In this document: positions 33,559-42,417 of the stretch, piece by piece
Layout of the letters: the number at the start of each line of letters is the position of its first letter
Position numbering within the stretch: position 1 is the first letter of the stretch
Source: Arthrobacter pigmenti
GTDB lineage: Bacteria; Actinomycetota; Actinomycetes; Actinomycetales; Micrococcaceae
Assembly (NCBI RefSeq): GCF_011927905.1
Contig: NZ_JAATJL010000001.1
Location: forward strand, 1,054,001-1,118,000
DNA length: 64,000 bases
Direction of reading: 5' to 3'
Translations under genes and position numbers: made by a program
Notes under the pieces: generated by a model
The model's database searches: none
What the model was told of the DNA's origin: nothing
Seen by the model: only the letters and a program-made list of their open reading frames with translations

Positions 33559-34405
33559 GGAGCCACCGCGCGAAGCCGAGTTCCGGACGCTTGGCAGGAA
33601 AGACACGCCACAGCTGTGGCGGCTGGTGAATTCAGACAGCACGGCCAACGTGTTCATGGCCTCGCACCTGGAAATAGCGGGATCAGCCGCGCCGTCGTCG
33701 TCGGGTGGAGAAGTGATCGGCACTTTCCGCGGCTCGCGCCTGGTTTCCGCGTGCTGGACCGGTGTCAACGTTGTCCCGGTTGGCATGGCGGACGACGACG
33801 GCGCGTTGCTCGGATCGCAGCTTGGAATGAGCGGCCGCCGTTTCTCGTCCATTTTCGGTCCGGCCTCGTCCGTGATGTCGATCTGGTCCACGTTGAAGCC
33901 CTTCAGTCCTGAACCGTTCGACGTGCGTGCCGAGCAGCCGTTGCTTGAGATCCGCCAACCCTCAGCCATTCCGCCCAATCAGTCCTTGCGTTTCACCCGC
34001 CCGCACGAGCTTGAGAAAATTCTTCCCGCGTGCGCCGCGATGTTCGAGGAAGAGGTGGGCTACTCGCCCTATGTAGGCGGGGAGGAGCACTACCGCAGGC
34101 GCGTGGCCGGCCTGATCCGCAGGCAGCACTCGCTGGTCGATTTCGACGACGACGGCCAGGTCATCTTCAAGGCTGAGCTCGGCACGGTGTCGGCCCGTGC
34201 CGTCCAGATCCAGGGCGTCTGGATGAACCCCGCCTACAGGGGGAAGGGCCTGAGCGCCGGCTACATGTCCGCGGTTGTCGGCGAATCCCTCAAACTCGCT
34301 CCTGTCGCAAGCCTCTACGTGAATTCTTTCAACACCCGTGCGCTGGCCCTCTATAAGACGGTAGGGTTCACCCGCACCGGGGAGTTCGCCACGGTACTGT
34401 TCTAG
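33506..34405 (+). CDS. GNAT acetyltransferase with DUF4081 N-terminal domain
   Basis: A 299-residue protein of the type that follows ispG in mycobacteria (Rv2867c). The N-terminal DUF4081 domain spans about 20-140 and the C-terminal GNAT domain about 150-299, with [21 protein letters not shown] (loop R-G-K-G-L) and [23 protein letters not shown] 33506 has GAGGAG 7 bases upstream; ATG 33512 is an alternative. Both overlap the end of ispG by about 50 bases, so translation is linked. Substrate unknown. Confidence 0.9.
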   Translation: MPMANLLGRVAPWLPSGKEPPREAEFRTLGRKDTPQLWRLVNSDSTANVFMASHLEIAGSAAPSSSGGEVIGTFRGSRLVSACWTGVNVVPVGMADDDGALLGSQLGMSGRRFSSIFGPASSVMSIWSTLKPFSPEPFDVRAEQPLLEIRQPSAIPPNQSLRFTRPHELEKILPACAAMFEEEVGYSPYVGGEEHYRRRVAGLIRRQHSLVDFDDDGQVIFKAELGTVSARAVQIQGVWMNPAYRGKGLSAGYMSAVVGESLKLAPVASLYVNSFNTRALALYKTVGFTRTGEFATVLF

Positions 34406-34442
34406 CAATGCTCCCTCGCAAGTCTCAGCTGAAAGGCCCGTC

Positions 34443-35261
34443 ATGAAAAAAGCGACCCTGTACGCAGGCGGCACAGCAGTTCTACTTGCCTTGTCTTTCG
34501 GTGTGAGCGCCTGTTCGGGGGATCCGGCAGCGGAGGAGCCGTCGTCGTCGGCTGTATCCACCAACCCGAGTGAAGCACTGTCCGAAGCACCGTCCGAAGC
34601 GCCGTCCGACGAGCCGTCGGGTGAACCGACTGAGGCTGACTCCACCGAACCGGCATCGACTGGCACGCAGTACACCGCAGATGAACTTGAGGCAGTGCTG
34701 ACCGCAATCAACGAGGCAGAGGCGCTGAATGCGCAGGTTATTCCTGACGCGGAGCTTCGCCCGCTGCTTGAGGGCAGCGCCGCGGAAGGACTCGAAGACA
34801 TCGTGGTCACTCCCGAAGAATGCAACGTCTTCGCCGAGTCCGACCTCCCGGAGCTGACCGCGGAAGCGAATCTTGCGGTCATGACGTTCGCGGGGGAGTC
34901 CTCGCTACAGCCGGACACGTTGAGCCTCTCGAGCGTGCCCTCCGAGGAAACCATCGCCGAGCAGCTTGCTGCCAGCCGCACCCAACTTGAGCAGTGCTCG
35001 GAATTTGAGATGGAAATTTCGGGCCAGGTGGTCACGGCAGCCGTTCAGGAGCTCGAAACGGAAACCGACGCGGAGGAAGAAGTAGCCGTCCAGACCACCG
35101 TCCAGGTGCCCGGAAGCGTCCAGGAATCGGTGACGGTCACAGGCTTCGTCGGCAGCACCAGCATCAACGTGCTCGTTGGAAGCTCCGGAGACCCGCAGGC
35201 GGATGTGGAACGCGCTGCCGGGTTGATCAATCTGGCCGTCGCGGAGCTCGCAAAACTGTAG
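34443..35261 (+). CDS. Secreted lipoprotein of unknown function
   Basis: A 272-residue protein with a lipoprotein signal peptide: basic MKK start, hydrophobic core, and lipobox ending VSAC with the lipidated Cys24. A disordered Ser/Pro/Glu-rich stretch (about 27-72) with repeated SEAPSEAPSDEPS-like units acts as a spacer from the membrane. The remaining 200 residues form an acidic domain with two Cys (in PEECNVF and LEQCSEF), probably a disulfide. I do not recognise the domain. GAAAGG lies 8 bases before ATG 34443. Confidence 0.8.
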   Translation: MKKATLYAGGTAVLLALSFGVSACSGDPAAEEPSSSAVSTNPSEALSEAPSEAPSDEPSGEPTEADSTEPASTGTQYTADELEAVLTAINEAEALNAQVIPDAELRPLLEGSAAEGLEDIVVTPEECNVFAESDLPELTAEANLAVMTFAGESSLQPDTLSLSSVPSEETIAEQLAASRTQLEQCSEFEMEISGQVVTAAVQELETETDAEEEVAVQTTVQVPGSVQESVTVTGFVGSTSINVLVGSSGDPQADVERAAGLINLAVAELAKL

Positions 35262-35296
35262 CGGGGCCGGTGTCACCGGTTAGCTTCCGGACCGGT

Positions 35297-35302
35297 TAGA
35301 TT
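35297..35302 (+). promoter_or_regulatory. Candidate -10 of proS
   Basis: TAGATT fits TANNNT and would start transcription near 35309, about 40 bases before the GTG at 35349. It overlaps the second of two direct repeats ACCGGTTAG (35275-35283 and 35291-35299), 16 bases apart, which could be a regulator or polymerase contact. Confidence 0.4.
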
Positions 35303-35348
35303 GGTAGGTGTTGTTTGCCGCCGCCGGTCAACGGATCGGCGGGGGATA

Positions 35349-37172
35349 GTGCCAAAGAAACGGATTCCAAGCGTGGTCCTTCGACTCTCCACCCTCTTCC
35401 TGCGCACCCTGCGCGAAGATCCTGCCGACGCTGAAGTCGCCAGTCACCGGCTGCTGTTGCGCGCAGGCTATATTCGCCGGGCAGCCCCGGGCATCTACAG
35501 TTGGCTGCCGGTGGGCCTTAAGGTCCTCGCGAAAGTGGAGAACATCATCCGCGAGGAGATGGATTCCATTGGTGCCCAGGAGGTCCACTTCCCCGCGTTG
35601 CTGCCCAAGGAACCCTATGAGGCCACGAACCGGTGGACGGAGTACGGAGACGGCATCTTCCGGTTGAAGGACCGCAAGGACGCGGACTACCTGCTGGCGC
35701 CCACGCACGAGGAAATGTTCACGCTCCTGGTCAAGGACCTGTACAACTCGTACAAGGACCTTCCACTGAACCTCTACCAGATCCAGACCAAGTACCGGGA
35801 CGAGGCGCGCCCCCGGGCGGGACTCCTGCGCGGGCGTGAATTCATCATGAAGGATTCGTACTCCTTCGACATCGACGATGAAGGTCTGGACCGCAGCTAC
35901 CAGCTGCACCGGGCGGCCTACCTCCGGATCTTCGAACGCCTGGGCCTCGAAGTTATACCTGTTGCCGCAACGGCCGGTGCTATGGGTGGTTCCAAGAGCG
36001 AGGAGTTCCTCCACCCGACGGAGATCGGTGAGGATACGTTCGTCGTGTCCGACGGCGGCTATGCAGCCAACGTCGAGGCCGTCAGTACCGTCGTGCCTGA
36101 CGATATCGATTACTCGGACGCTCCTGGCGCCGAGGTGCGGGACACTCCTGACACTCCAACCATCGAGACCCTCGTAGCGCACGCCAACGCGGCCCTTCCG
36201 CGTGAAGACCGCGAATGGACGGCTGCCGACACCCTGAAGAACGTTGTCCTCGCCGCCGTCCTTCCCACGGGTGAGCGTGAACTTGTGGTCATCGGCGTGC
36301 CCGGAGACCGCAACGTTGACCTGAAGCGCATCGAGGCCAATATCGGCGCGCACCTCTCAGTGGGCGGCGAGGTCACCGTCGAGGCAGCTACGGATGAAGA
36401 CCTGAAGAAGCACCCCGGGCTCGTCAAAGGCTACATTGGGCCCGGCCTGAGCCTCGATGCTGCAGTCCTCGGATCGAAGGGCTCAACCGGCCTCACCTAC
36501 CTGGTGGATCCCCGCATCGTATCCGGAACCGTTTGGGCGACCGGCGCCAACGTCCGCGGCAAGCACGTCTTCGGGCTGGTGGCGAGCCGAGACTTCTGCT
36601 GGGACGGCGTGATCGAATCCGTCGAAGTGAAGGAGGGCGACCCCGCTCCTGACGGCTCCGGGTCCCTCCGCACTCAACGGGGGATCGAGATGGGTCACAT
36701 CTTCCAGCTTGGACGCAAATACGCGGAGGCGCTGCATCTGAAGGTGCTGGACCAGAACGGCAAACTCACCACGGTGACCATGGGCTCCTACGGAGTCGGC
36801 GTGACCCGGGCGGTGGCCGCGCTCGTTGAATCCAACCGGGACGAGAAGGGTATTGTCTGGCCGCGGAACGTCTCGCCGGCGGATGTTCACCTGGTGGCCA
36901 CGGGTAAGGGCGAGGAGGTCTTCGCTGCCGCGGAGCAGCTCGCGAAGGAACTCGATGCCCACGGTATCGGCGTGATGTATGACGACCGTCCCAAGGTGTC
37001 GCCCGGAGTGAAGTTCGGCGACGCGGAACTGATCGGTATTCCCACTATCGTCGTTGTTGGCCGCGGACTGGCAGAGGGTGTTGTCGAAGTGAAGGACCGC
37101 GCGTCCGGGACGAGCGAGAACGTGGTGGTTGCCGAGGTCGTCGATCACCTCCGTGCGTTGATCAGCGGCTAA
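35349..37172 (+). CDS. proS: Prolyl-tRNA synthetase
   Basis: Class II aminoacyl-tRNA synthetase charging tRNA-Pro. Motif 2 region [20 protein letters not shown] and motif 3 [16 protein letters not shown] are visible. An editing (INS) domain of the bacterial long form lies between, about 225-400 ([16 protein letters not shown] to VKGYIGPGL). The C-terminal anticodon-binding domain has [26 protein letters not shown] 35349 follows GGCGGGGGATA; GTG 35373 ([12 protein letters not shown]) is the point where homologues usually begin, so the start could be 24 bases later. About 600 residues. Confidence 0.95.
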   Translation: MPKKRIPSVVLRLSTLFLRTLREDPADAEVASHRLLLRAGYIRRAAPGIYSWLPVGLKVLAKVENIIREEMDSIGAQEVHFPALLPKEPYEATNRWTEYGDGIFRLKDRKDADYLLAPTHEEMFTLLVKDLYNSYKDLPLNLYQIQTKYRDEARPRAGLLRGREFIMKDSYSFDIDDEGLDRSYQLHRAAYLRIFERLGLEVIPVAATAGAMGGSKSEEFLHPTEIGEDTFVVSDGGYAANVEAVSTVVPDDIDYSDAPGAEVRDTPDTPTIETLVAHANAALPREDREWTAADTLKNVVLAAVLPTGERELVVIGVPGDRNVDLKRIEANIGAHLSVGGEVTVEAATDEDLKKHPGLVKGYIGPGLSLDAAVLGSKGSTGLTYLVDPRIVSGTVWATGANVRGKHVFGLVASRDFCWDGVIESVEVKEGDPAPDGSGSLRTQRGIEMGHIFQLGRKYAEALHLKVLDQNGKLTTVTMGSYGVGVTRAVAALVESNRDEKGIVWPRNVSPADVHLVATGKGEEVFAAAEQLAKELDAHGIGVMYDDRPKVSPGVKFGDAELIGIPTIVVVGRGLAEGVVEVKDRASGTSENVVVAEVVDHLRALISG

Positions 37173-37181
37173 GGGCTCGCG

Positions 37182-37976
37182 TTGGTTTCAGGGCTGGAGG
37201 AGATCCAGCTCGCAACAATTGTGCTTGTCATTGTTGCCGGTTTCGCTGCGGGCTGGGTGGATGCGGTGGTCGGCGGTGGCGGACTCATCCAGCTCCCTGC
37301 GCTCCTCATGGTTCCCGGTATCACGCCGGTGCAGGCGCTTGCCACCAACAAGATGGGGTCCATCTTCGGTACGACCACGAGTGCCGTCACCTACTTTCGG
37401 CGCGCCAGGCCGGATCTGAAAACAGCAGTTCCCATGGCGGTGATTGCACTGGCCGGAAGCTTCGGCGGAGCAATCCTTGCCTCGTCACTGCCGGCCTCTG
37501 TGTTCAGGCCCGTCATCCTTGTGGCACTGATAGCCGTCGCGATCTTTACAGCGTTCCGTCCGACGATCGGCACCCTGACAAAGCTCCGGTACACCGGCCA
37601 CCGACACTACGGCACAGCAGGCGCTATCGGGCTGGTAATCGGCTTCTATGACGGGCTGCTCGGACCGGGCACGGGGTCCTTTCTCATCATCGCAATGGTG
37701 ACCCTGCTCGGTTACAGCTTTCTTGGGGCCAGCGCGAAAGCGAAGATCGTGAACATGGCCACCAATCTCGGGGCTCTGGCGTTCTTCGTGCCGAATGGCT
37801 CCCTGTTGTGGGGGCTTGGGCTGCTGCTCGGCGGCGCCAACATGGCGGGCGGCTATCTGGGTTCGAGAATGGCGATCACGAGGGGCAGCACCTTCATCCG
37901 GGTTGTCTTCCTGGTGGTGGTCGCGGTGCTGATCGTGAAGCTCGGCCATGACGTATGGGTGGAAAGTATCCGCTGA
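37182..37976 (+). CDS. TSUP family (TauE/SafE) membrane exporter
   Basis: A 264-residue protein with about eight hydrophobic segments and the TSUP signatures: AAGWVDAVVGGGGLIQLPALL-type loop at about 20-40 and, in the second half, GFYDGLLGPGTGSFLI. The two halves carry the related motifs expected from internal duplication. Family members export sulfite, sulfoacetate or other organosulfonates. No sulfur genes are adjacent, so the substrate is open. TTG 37182 has AAGGG 6 bases upstream and lies 9 bases after the proS stop. Confidence 0.88.
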   Translation: MVSGLEEIQLATIVLVIVAGFAAGWVDAVVGGGGLIQLPALLMVPGITPVQALATNKMGSIFGTTTSAVTYFRRARPDLKTAVPMAVIALAGSFGGAILASSLPASVFRPVILVALIAVAIFTAFRPTIGTLTKLRYTGHRHYGTAGAIGLVIGFYDGLLGPGTGSFLIIAMVTLLGYSFLGASAKAKIVNMATNLGALAFFVPNGSLLWGLGLLLGGANMAGGYLGSRMAITRGSTFIRVVFLVVVAVLIVKLGHDVWVESIR

Positions 37977-37989
37977 CCGGCAAACCGCA

Positions 37990-38994
37990 TCAGGGGTTGG
38001 CCAGACGGTGCGCCGGAGGCAGGTTTGACAGCGGTTTGCGCAGCAGGTTGCTGGCGACCCAGAGGGAGCAATCGGCGTCGTCATACAAACCGTCGCGCAG
38101 ATAACCCAGCGCGTTGTCCACCTCCCGCACCACGGACCAGTCCCGGCCAAGCATGGGGTCAAGTCCAGCGGCCAGTGCGAGGTCGGTGCAACGGTCCCTC
38201 AGGTGTGCGGCGGGATCGGTTGCCTGAAGATCGTGAACACGGTTCCACAGCATCGGCGCCACCGCGAATTCGGCGTCGCCCAGCACCGGCTTTGGGTCGA
38301 TGGCGAGGAACTGCCGGGGATGCTCGAGCACGGGGAGGATGTTGAAGTAGTGCAGGTCGGAGTGAACAAGGACATCGCAGCTGCTTCGCCGTCCAACAGC
38401 GCCGTGTACCTGGCATACCTCCAGCGCGTATTCGAGCAGCCAGCGGTCGAAGGGACGGCCGAGGGCCTCCCACTCAGCCGGCAGGGTGTCCGTCCACTGT
38501 TCGGCCAGGTCCGCCACCGATGGGATGTCCCGCCACCGCTGGTCGACGGATTGCAGCGGGGACGGTGCAATGGACAGCCTGCGCATGATTGATCCCCAGA
38601 CCTCTGCGGTGTCCTCGAGCGCCAGGTTCGCGAGGGATGAATCACCGTCGAGGCGTTCCAGGAGCAGGACGTAGTCTTCGCGGGAACTGTCCAGGAGTTC
38701 GACGGCGCCCCGGCCGTCCCACAGTGCCAGCGCGTCCGGTTCAGGAAGGGCCTCCGCGTGCGGGACCGTGATTTTCAGAACCGCGGGACGCCCATCGGCG
38801 CACACGACTGGAAGCACAATGGCGCCGTGGCCGGTCCAGGGTTCTGTGCCCGGCTCGAGATCGAGTACGAGTTCCCACTCATCCAGGTAGCGGGCAGCGA
38901 GTGCGGGCCAGCCATCAAGCCACGCCCTGCCGCTCGGCAGGTTCAGCGCGTTCCGCACAAGCGACCGCGGTAGCTCGATGTCCAGTGCACCCAC
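37990..38994 (-). CDS. APH(6)/hydroxyurea-kinase-like phosphotransferase
   Basis: A 334-residue kinase-fold protein related to the aminoglycoside/hydroxyurea resistance kinases (APH(6)-type). LPVVCADGRPAVLKI (about 61-75) carries the ATP-binding Lys. LWDGRGAVELLD and YVLLLERLDGDSSL are typical of that family. The catalytic loop is HSDLHYFNIL with Asp213 and Asn218, and Asp233 in AIDPKPVLGD binds metal. Whether it phosphorylates streptomycin-like compounds or a cell metabolite cannot be told. GTG 38994 has no useful ribosome site; TAGGCT lies 6 bases upstream. Confidence 0.85.
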   Translation of the reverse strand: MGALDIELPRSLVRNALNLPSGRAWLDGWPALAARYLDEWELVLDLEPGTEPWTGHGAIVLPVVCADGRPAVLKITVPHAEALPEPDALALWDGRGAVELLDSSREDYVLLLERLDGDSSLANLALEDTAEVWGSIMRRLSIAPSPLQSVDQRWRDIPSVADLAEQWTDTLPAEWEALGRPFDRWLLEYALEVCQVHGAVGRRSSCDVLVHSDLHYFNILPVLEHPRQFLAIDPKPVLGDAEFAVAPMLWNRVHDLQATDPAAHLRDRCTDLALAAGLDPMLGRDWSVVREVDNALGYLRDGLYDDADCSLWVASNLLRKPLSNLPPAHRLANP

Positions 38995-39000
38995 CTTCTA

Positions 39001-39006
39001 AGCCTA
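39001..39006 (-). promoter_or_regulatory. Candidate -10 for leaderless APH-like gene
   Basis: TAGGCT on the minus strand ends 6 bases before the GTG at 38994. The spacer TAGAAG touches the start codon and so cannot act as a normal ribosome site. Confidence 0.5.
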
Positions 39007-39063
39007 ACCGTTGGCAACGGCGGGCAAGGGATTCAAGGGCGGCGGCGATGAGGTGCCTCTGCG

Positions 39064-40158
39064 CTAGTCTGCGTCTGCGACGACTTCCGGCCGCTTCGGG
39101 TGGAGACTCGGATGGATCCCCGGAAACTTCCCGAGCCCGGCGGCGCCTTCAGCGGCGCCGGCGGAACGCTGCGCCGTTTCCGTCAGCCGGGTGAGTGCCC
39201 AGTCGCGGGCAGCGCCGGGCGCGCTGACTCCCACCAGGTCCGCGTAAGTTCCAACGAGCGCTAGCTCCAGGTTCTGCAGGGCGGCGTCAGGGTCAGCGAG
39301 GAATGTGCGGTCCAGGGCGTAGGCACCGGCAGGGAGTGGCTCAGCTACGCAGCGGTCAGCCAGGATCGCGGAGCCGACTGCAGCCGCGGACTCGTGCCCT
39401 GCCACTCCGGACAGATAGGGCTGCGGCTCAGCCGACCGCGCGGCAACGACCTGGTACGCGTAGGCAGTGCGGTGCTCAGCCAGGACCGCCGAACGCGTAC
39501 CGTTCAGGTCCGCATCGGCTTCGAACGTCGCGTCCTGTGCGCACGACGGGGCGTCGTCGTCGTACTCCACGTCCGCCACCGGCGCCGGTGGAACTTCCAC
39601 GTCCAGACCCTTGGCGAGACTGCGTGCTTGCAGCCACTGCGAAGTACCCACCGACGCCAGCAATCGCGCGGCGCCGGCCTCCACCGTGGCCGCGGCGTCG
39701 AAAGCGGCCGTGAAGGAAGCCGTCAGGTCAGCCAGGAATTCGGGCGCGGTCTTCGGCTCAGCGACGGCTGACGGGGATCCGGCAGCCGGTTCCGTAATCG
39801 GGGAAGCATCCGGCGAGCGGGTCGGATAGGCGGATGCGGCCGGTCGCAGCGCCGCAGCGTGCAGTTCGAGAAGCTCGGCGAGCATGGAGTAGGACTCAGC
39901 CTCGTCGCCGGTGGCGGACCCCGCGATGGATCGGGCAGCCGCAGCAAGATCGTCTGCTGATGTCGCACTGTTCGCGAGCGCCTGTTGGCTGGCGCTCAGC
40001 TGCGGCCCCGGAGACTCCCGGCCGATGACCAGCCCGATGCCGGCGACCAGCACCAGCACCAGGATCAGAAGCACACCACGCAACATCCGGCGTAGTGCTC
40101 CGCCACCACCGTTACCGGGGGTCTCGGAGCGGGCAGCGGCCGCCGCGGAAGGCTTCAC
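39064..40158 (-). CDS. DUF4439 protein with N-terminal membrane anchor
   Basis: A 364-residue protein. A short cytosolic tail precedes one TM (about 28-46, LLILVLVLVAGIGLVIG). An Ala-rich helical region with an acidic, Pro-rich linker (about 108-135) follows. The C-terminal ferritin-like DUF4439 domain spans about 220-350 (RTAYAYQVVAARS, then ALDRTFLADPDAALQNLELALVGTYADLV and DWALTRLTETAQRS). Homologues of this family stand next to rimP in many Actinomycetota. No clear E-x-x-H metal pairs are seen. It is divergent from rimP. Confidence 0.83.
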   Translation of the reverse strand: MKPSAAAAARSETPGNGGGGALRRMLRGVLLILVLVLVAGIGLVIGRESPGPQLSASQQALANSATSADDLAAAARSIAGSATGDEAESYSMLAELLELHAAALRPAASAYPTRSPDASPITEPAAGSPSAVAEPKTAPEFLADLTASFTAAFDAAATVEAGAARLLASVGTSQWLQARSLAKGLDVEVPPAPVADVEYDDDAPSCAQDATFEADADLNGTRSAVLAEHRTAYAYQVVAARSAEPQPYLSGVAGHESAAAVGSAILADRCVAEPLPAGAYALDRTFLADPDAALQNLELALVGTYADLVGVSAPGAARDWALTRLTETAQRSAGAAEGAAGLGKFPGIHPSLHPKRPEVVADAD

Positions 40159-40210
40159 AACCGATCATCATGCCATGGCTCGAAGCCTCGCGTGCGCCCA
40201 TTCACCTCCA

Positions 40211-40239
40211 CTGACATAAAGTCGTTAGGGTAGTAGCTA
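40211..40239 (+). promoter_or_regulatory. Candidate promoter of the rimP-nusA operon
   Basis: CTGACA (40211-40216) and TAGCTA (40234-40239) are 17 bases apart; TAGGGT at 40226-40231 is an alternative -10. Either gives a short leader before GTG 40265. Confidence 0.35.
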
Positions 40240-40264
40240 CAAGATCATCGAGCGGGAGGCGGCA

Positions 40265-40855
40265 GTGGGTAAGCAAACCACACCAGCAGCAAATCGCCGG
40301 AGTACGCCTCCTGCACACGTAAATCCCGCAGCAGAGGCAGCAAGACTACGCGAGTTCCTGCGGCCGGTAGTGCAGAAGCACAGTCTCCTATTGGAGGATG
40401 TTGAAGTCCGGATAGCAGGCAGCCACCGCACCGTCAACGTGATCGTCGACGTAACGGAGGAGCAGGAGGGCGGGGTGAGCCTCGAGATCATCTCGGAAGT
40501 CTCCCAGAGCCTGTCCGAGGCCATGGACGCGGATCCGCAGGACGACGGACGTCCGTACAATCTAGAAGTTTCCTCACCCGGTGTCTCGCGGCCGCTGACC
40601 GAACCGCGCCACTGGCGGCGCAACGTCGGCAGACTGGTTTCGGTCGAGCTTGTCGACGGCGATGAGCTTGTTGGTCGCCTGATCGACGCGCGGGACACAC
40701 TTGTGGTAGTTCGCCCGCAACTTCCGGTCAAGAAGGGCATGAAACCGAAGGTGGGGCAGGAGCAGGAATTGGCCTATGACAGGATCCGCAAGGGCACCGT
40801 CCAGGTCGAGTTCACCCACGCTGAAGCTGAGGAACCCGGCGGCGAAGATGTCTGA
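40265..40855 (+). CDS. rimP: Ribosome maturation factor RimP
   Basis: RimP assists early 30S subunit assembly. The 196-residue protein has the alpha/beta N-terminal domain with DVEVRIAGSHRTVNVIVD and SLEIISEVSQSLSEAMD, the conserved YNLEVSSPGVSRPL, and the C-terminal SH3-like domain with RNVGRLVSVELVDGDELVG. The basic N-terminus is about 20 residues longer than in E. coli. GTG 40265 has GGGAGG 5 bases upstream. It is first in the rimP-nusA block, 33 bases before nusA. Confidence 0.95.
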   Translation: MGKQTTPAANRRSTPPAHVNPAAEAARLREFLRPVVQKHSLLLEDVEVRIAGSHRTVNVIVDVTEEQEGGVSLEIISEVSQSLSEAMDADPQDDGRPYNLEVSSPGVSRPLTEPRHWRRNVGRLVSVELVDGDELVGRLIDARDTLVVVRPQLPVKKGMKPKVGQEQELAYDRIRKGTVQVEFTHAEAEEPGGEDV

Positions 40856-40888
40856 GTTTCACGAGAATCGCTGGCCAAGGAGGCCCCA

Positions 40889-41860
40889 ATGGACATAGAT
40901 ATGAGTGCTCTGCGGCTATTGGAGCGGGAGCGCGAGATTCCGCTCGACCTGCTCATTCCGACCATCGAGCAGGCGCTGCTGGTTGCCTACCACAAGACCA
41001 CCGGAGCCCATGAAATCGCCAGGGCTGAGCTGGACCGCAAGAGCGGGCATGTGACCATCTGGGCAACCGAAATCGACGACGACGGCGTGGCCGTCGGGGA
41101 GTACGACGACACGCCTTCCGGCTTCGGCCGGATCGCGGCGAGCACGGCCCGGCAGATCATCCTTCAGCGTCTGCGGGATGCCGAGGATGACAACATCCTC
41201 GGTGAGTTCCGCGGGAAGGAAGGCGAGCTTGTTGCCGGACTGATCCAGCAAGGCAACAACCCGCACATGATCCAGGTCAACCTCGGCTCCGTGGAGGCCC
41301 TGCTGCCGCCACCGGAACAGGTTCCCGGGGAGAAGTACCTGCACGGCACCCGCCTCCGGGCGTTCGTGGTGGACGTACACCGCGGCATGAAGGGGCCATC
41401 CATCACGCTTTCGCGCTCCCATCCGGGGCTGGTCCGCAAACTCTTCGAGTTGGAGGTGCCTGAGATCGCTGACAAGACAGTGGAGATTGTTGCCCTTGCT
41501 CGTGAAGCAGGACACCGAACCAAGATCGCTGTCAAGGCGCATGTTTCCGGTGTCAACGCGAAGGGCGCCTGCATCGGCGAGATGGGTTCGCGTGTGCGCG
41601 CAGTGATGAACGAGTTGAATGACGAGAAGATCGACATCGTGGACTACAGCGATGATCCGGCTGCCTTCATTGCGAGTTCACTTTCGCCGTCGCGGGTCAC
41701 ATCAGTGACAATCACAGACGAGAACACGCGCAGCGCCCGCGTGGTGGTGCCGGACTATCAGCTGTCGCTCGCAATCGGCAAGGAAGGCCAGAACGCCCGC
41801 CTGGCCGCTAAACTTACGGGCTGGCGGATCGATATTGTGTCCGACGCCGCGCAGTCCTGA
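40889..41860 (+). CDS. nusA: Transcription termination/antitermination factor NusA
   Basis: NusA binds RNA polymerase and nascent RNA to control pausing, termination and antitermination. It has 323 residues in the short actinobacterial form: N-terminal polymerase-binding domain (about 1-105), S1 domain (about 110-180), and two KH domains with [18 protein letters not shown] and [20 protein letters not shown]. There are no C-terminal acidic repeats. AAGGAGG before ATG 40889 is a strong ribosome site. In the expected order after rimP. Confidence 0.97.
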   Translation: MDIDMSALRLLEREREIPLDLLIPTIEQALLVAYHKTTGAHEIARAELDRKSGHVTIWATEIDDDGVAVGEYDDTPSGFGRIAASTARQIILQRLRDAEDDNILGEFRGKEGELVAGLIQQGNNPHMIQVNLGSVEALLPPPEQVPGEKYLHGTRLRAFVVDVHRGMKGPSITLSRSHPGLVRKLFELEVPEIADKTVEIVALAREAGHRTKIAVKAHVSGVNAKGACIGEMGSRVRAVMNELNDEKIDIVDYSDDPAAFIASSLSPSRVTSVTITDENTRSARVVVPDYQLSLAIGKEGQNARLAAKLTGWRIDIVSDAAQS

Positions 41861-41916
41861 GGTTCCAACAAGTTCCCGACAAAGAGCTGAATGCGCCATA
41901 TCGGGTGCCGAGGCGC

Positions 41917-41922
41917 TAGAAT
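41917..41922 (+). promoter_or_regulatory. Candidate -10 for the ylxR-like gene
   Basis: TAGAAT ends 11 bases before ATG 41934, so a transcript would have a leader of only about 4 to 5 bases; no ribosome site is present. Confidence 0.4.
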
Positions 41923-41933
41923 AGATAGGGCTT

Positions 41934-42212
41934 ATGTCATTGCGCCACCAACCGGTACGAACCTGCATTGGTTGCCGTTCGCGTGATGACCAGGCCAGTC
42001 TGGTCCGGTGGGTGGTTATCGATCATGGCGGCGTCAGCGTCGCCGAGGTGGATTGCCGCCGTCGGCTAGTGGGCCGGGGTGCCTGGTTGCATTCCCGACC
42101 GTCCTGTGTGGAGTTAGCGCTCAAACGCAAAGCGTTCAACCGTGCCTTCCGGGGCGCCGCTGACACGCGTAGCGTTGAGCAGTGGCTCCACACACTCCAG
42201 TCAGCCTCCTGA
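41934..42212 (+). CDS. YlxR (DUF448) RNA-binding protein
   Basis: A 92-residue protein of the YlxR family, which contains the basic RNA-binding groove motif VRTCIGCRSRDDQASLVRWV at about 8-27 and the later GRGAWLHSRPSCVELALKRKAFNRAFR. It stands between nusA and infB in nearly all Gram-positive bacteria. YlxR relatives have been linked to RNase P or to transcription control; its role here is not decided. The ATG at 41934 is preceded by TAGAAT rather than a ribosome site. Confidence 0.9.
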   Translation: MSLRHQPVRTCIGCRSRDDQASLVRWVVIDHGGVSVAEVDCRRRLVGRGAWLHSRPSCVELALKRKAFNRAFRGAADTRSVEQWLHTLQSAS

Positions 42213-42273
42213 TGGCGGCTGACTGCAAGAACACCGTCCTCCCTGAAAGCGGGTCAGAAAACTGATGGAAACC

Positions 42274-42307
42274 CGATGAGTACCCAGCGATGAGTGCCCA
42301 ACGATGA
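42274..42307 (+). repeat. 14-base direct repeats in the infB leader
   Basis: CGATGAGTACCCAG (42274) and CGATGAGTGCCCAA (42288) are near-identical 14-base units, and a third partial copy CGATGA begins at 42302. They lie in the 205-base gap between ylxR and infB, downstream of the ylxR stop. Confidence 0.7.
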
Positions 42308-42337
42308 ACAATCTGTTGAGCTCTGCATTCGGCGCGT

Positions 42338-42355
42338 CAACTGCTTGGGCAGTTG
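42338..42355 (+). other. Hairpin in the infB leader
   Basis: CAACTGC (42338-42344) pairs exactly with GCAGTTG (42349-42355) around the loop TTGG, about 60 bases before the infB start. Without a T tract it is more likely a leader structure than a terminator. Confidence 0.45.
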
Positions 42356-42417
42356 GGGTGTGCAGTAGGAATTAGACGGTTCGCTCCTGACTCGGTGCGG
42401 ACCGAGACAGGAGAAAT

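Noticed and set aside
42274..42307. Possible CRISPR-like repeat array
   Set aside because: Units are 14 bases and contiguous with no spacers, and no cas genes are present. No CRISPR array was found anywhere in the window.
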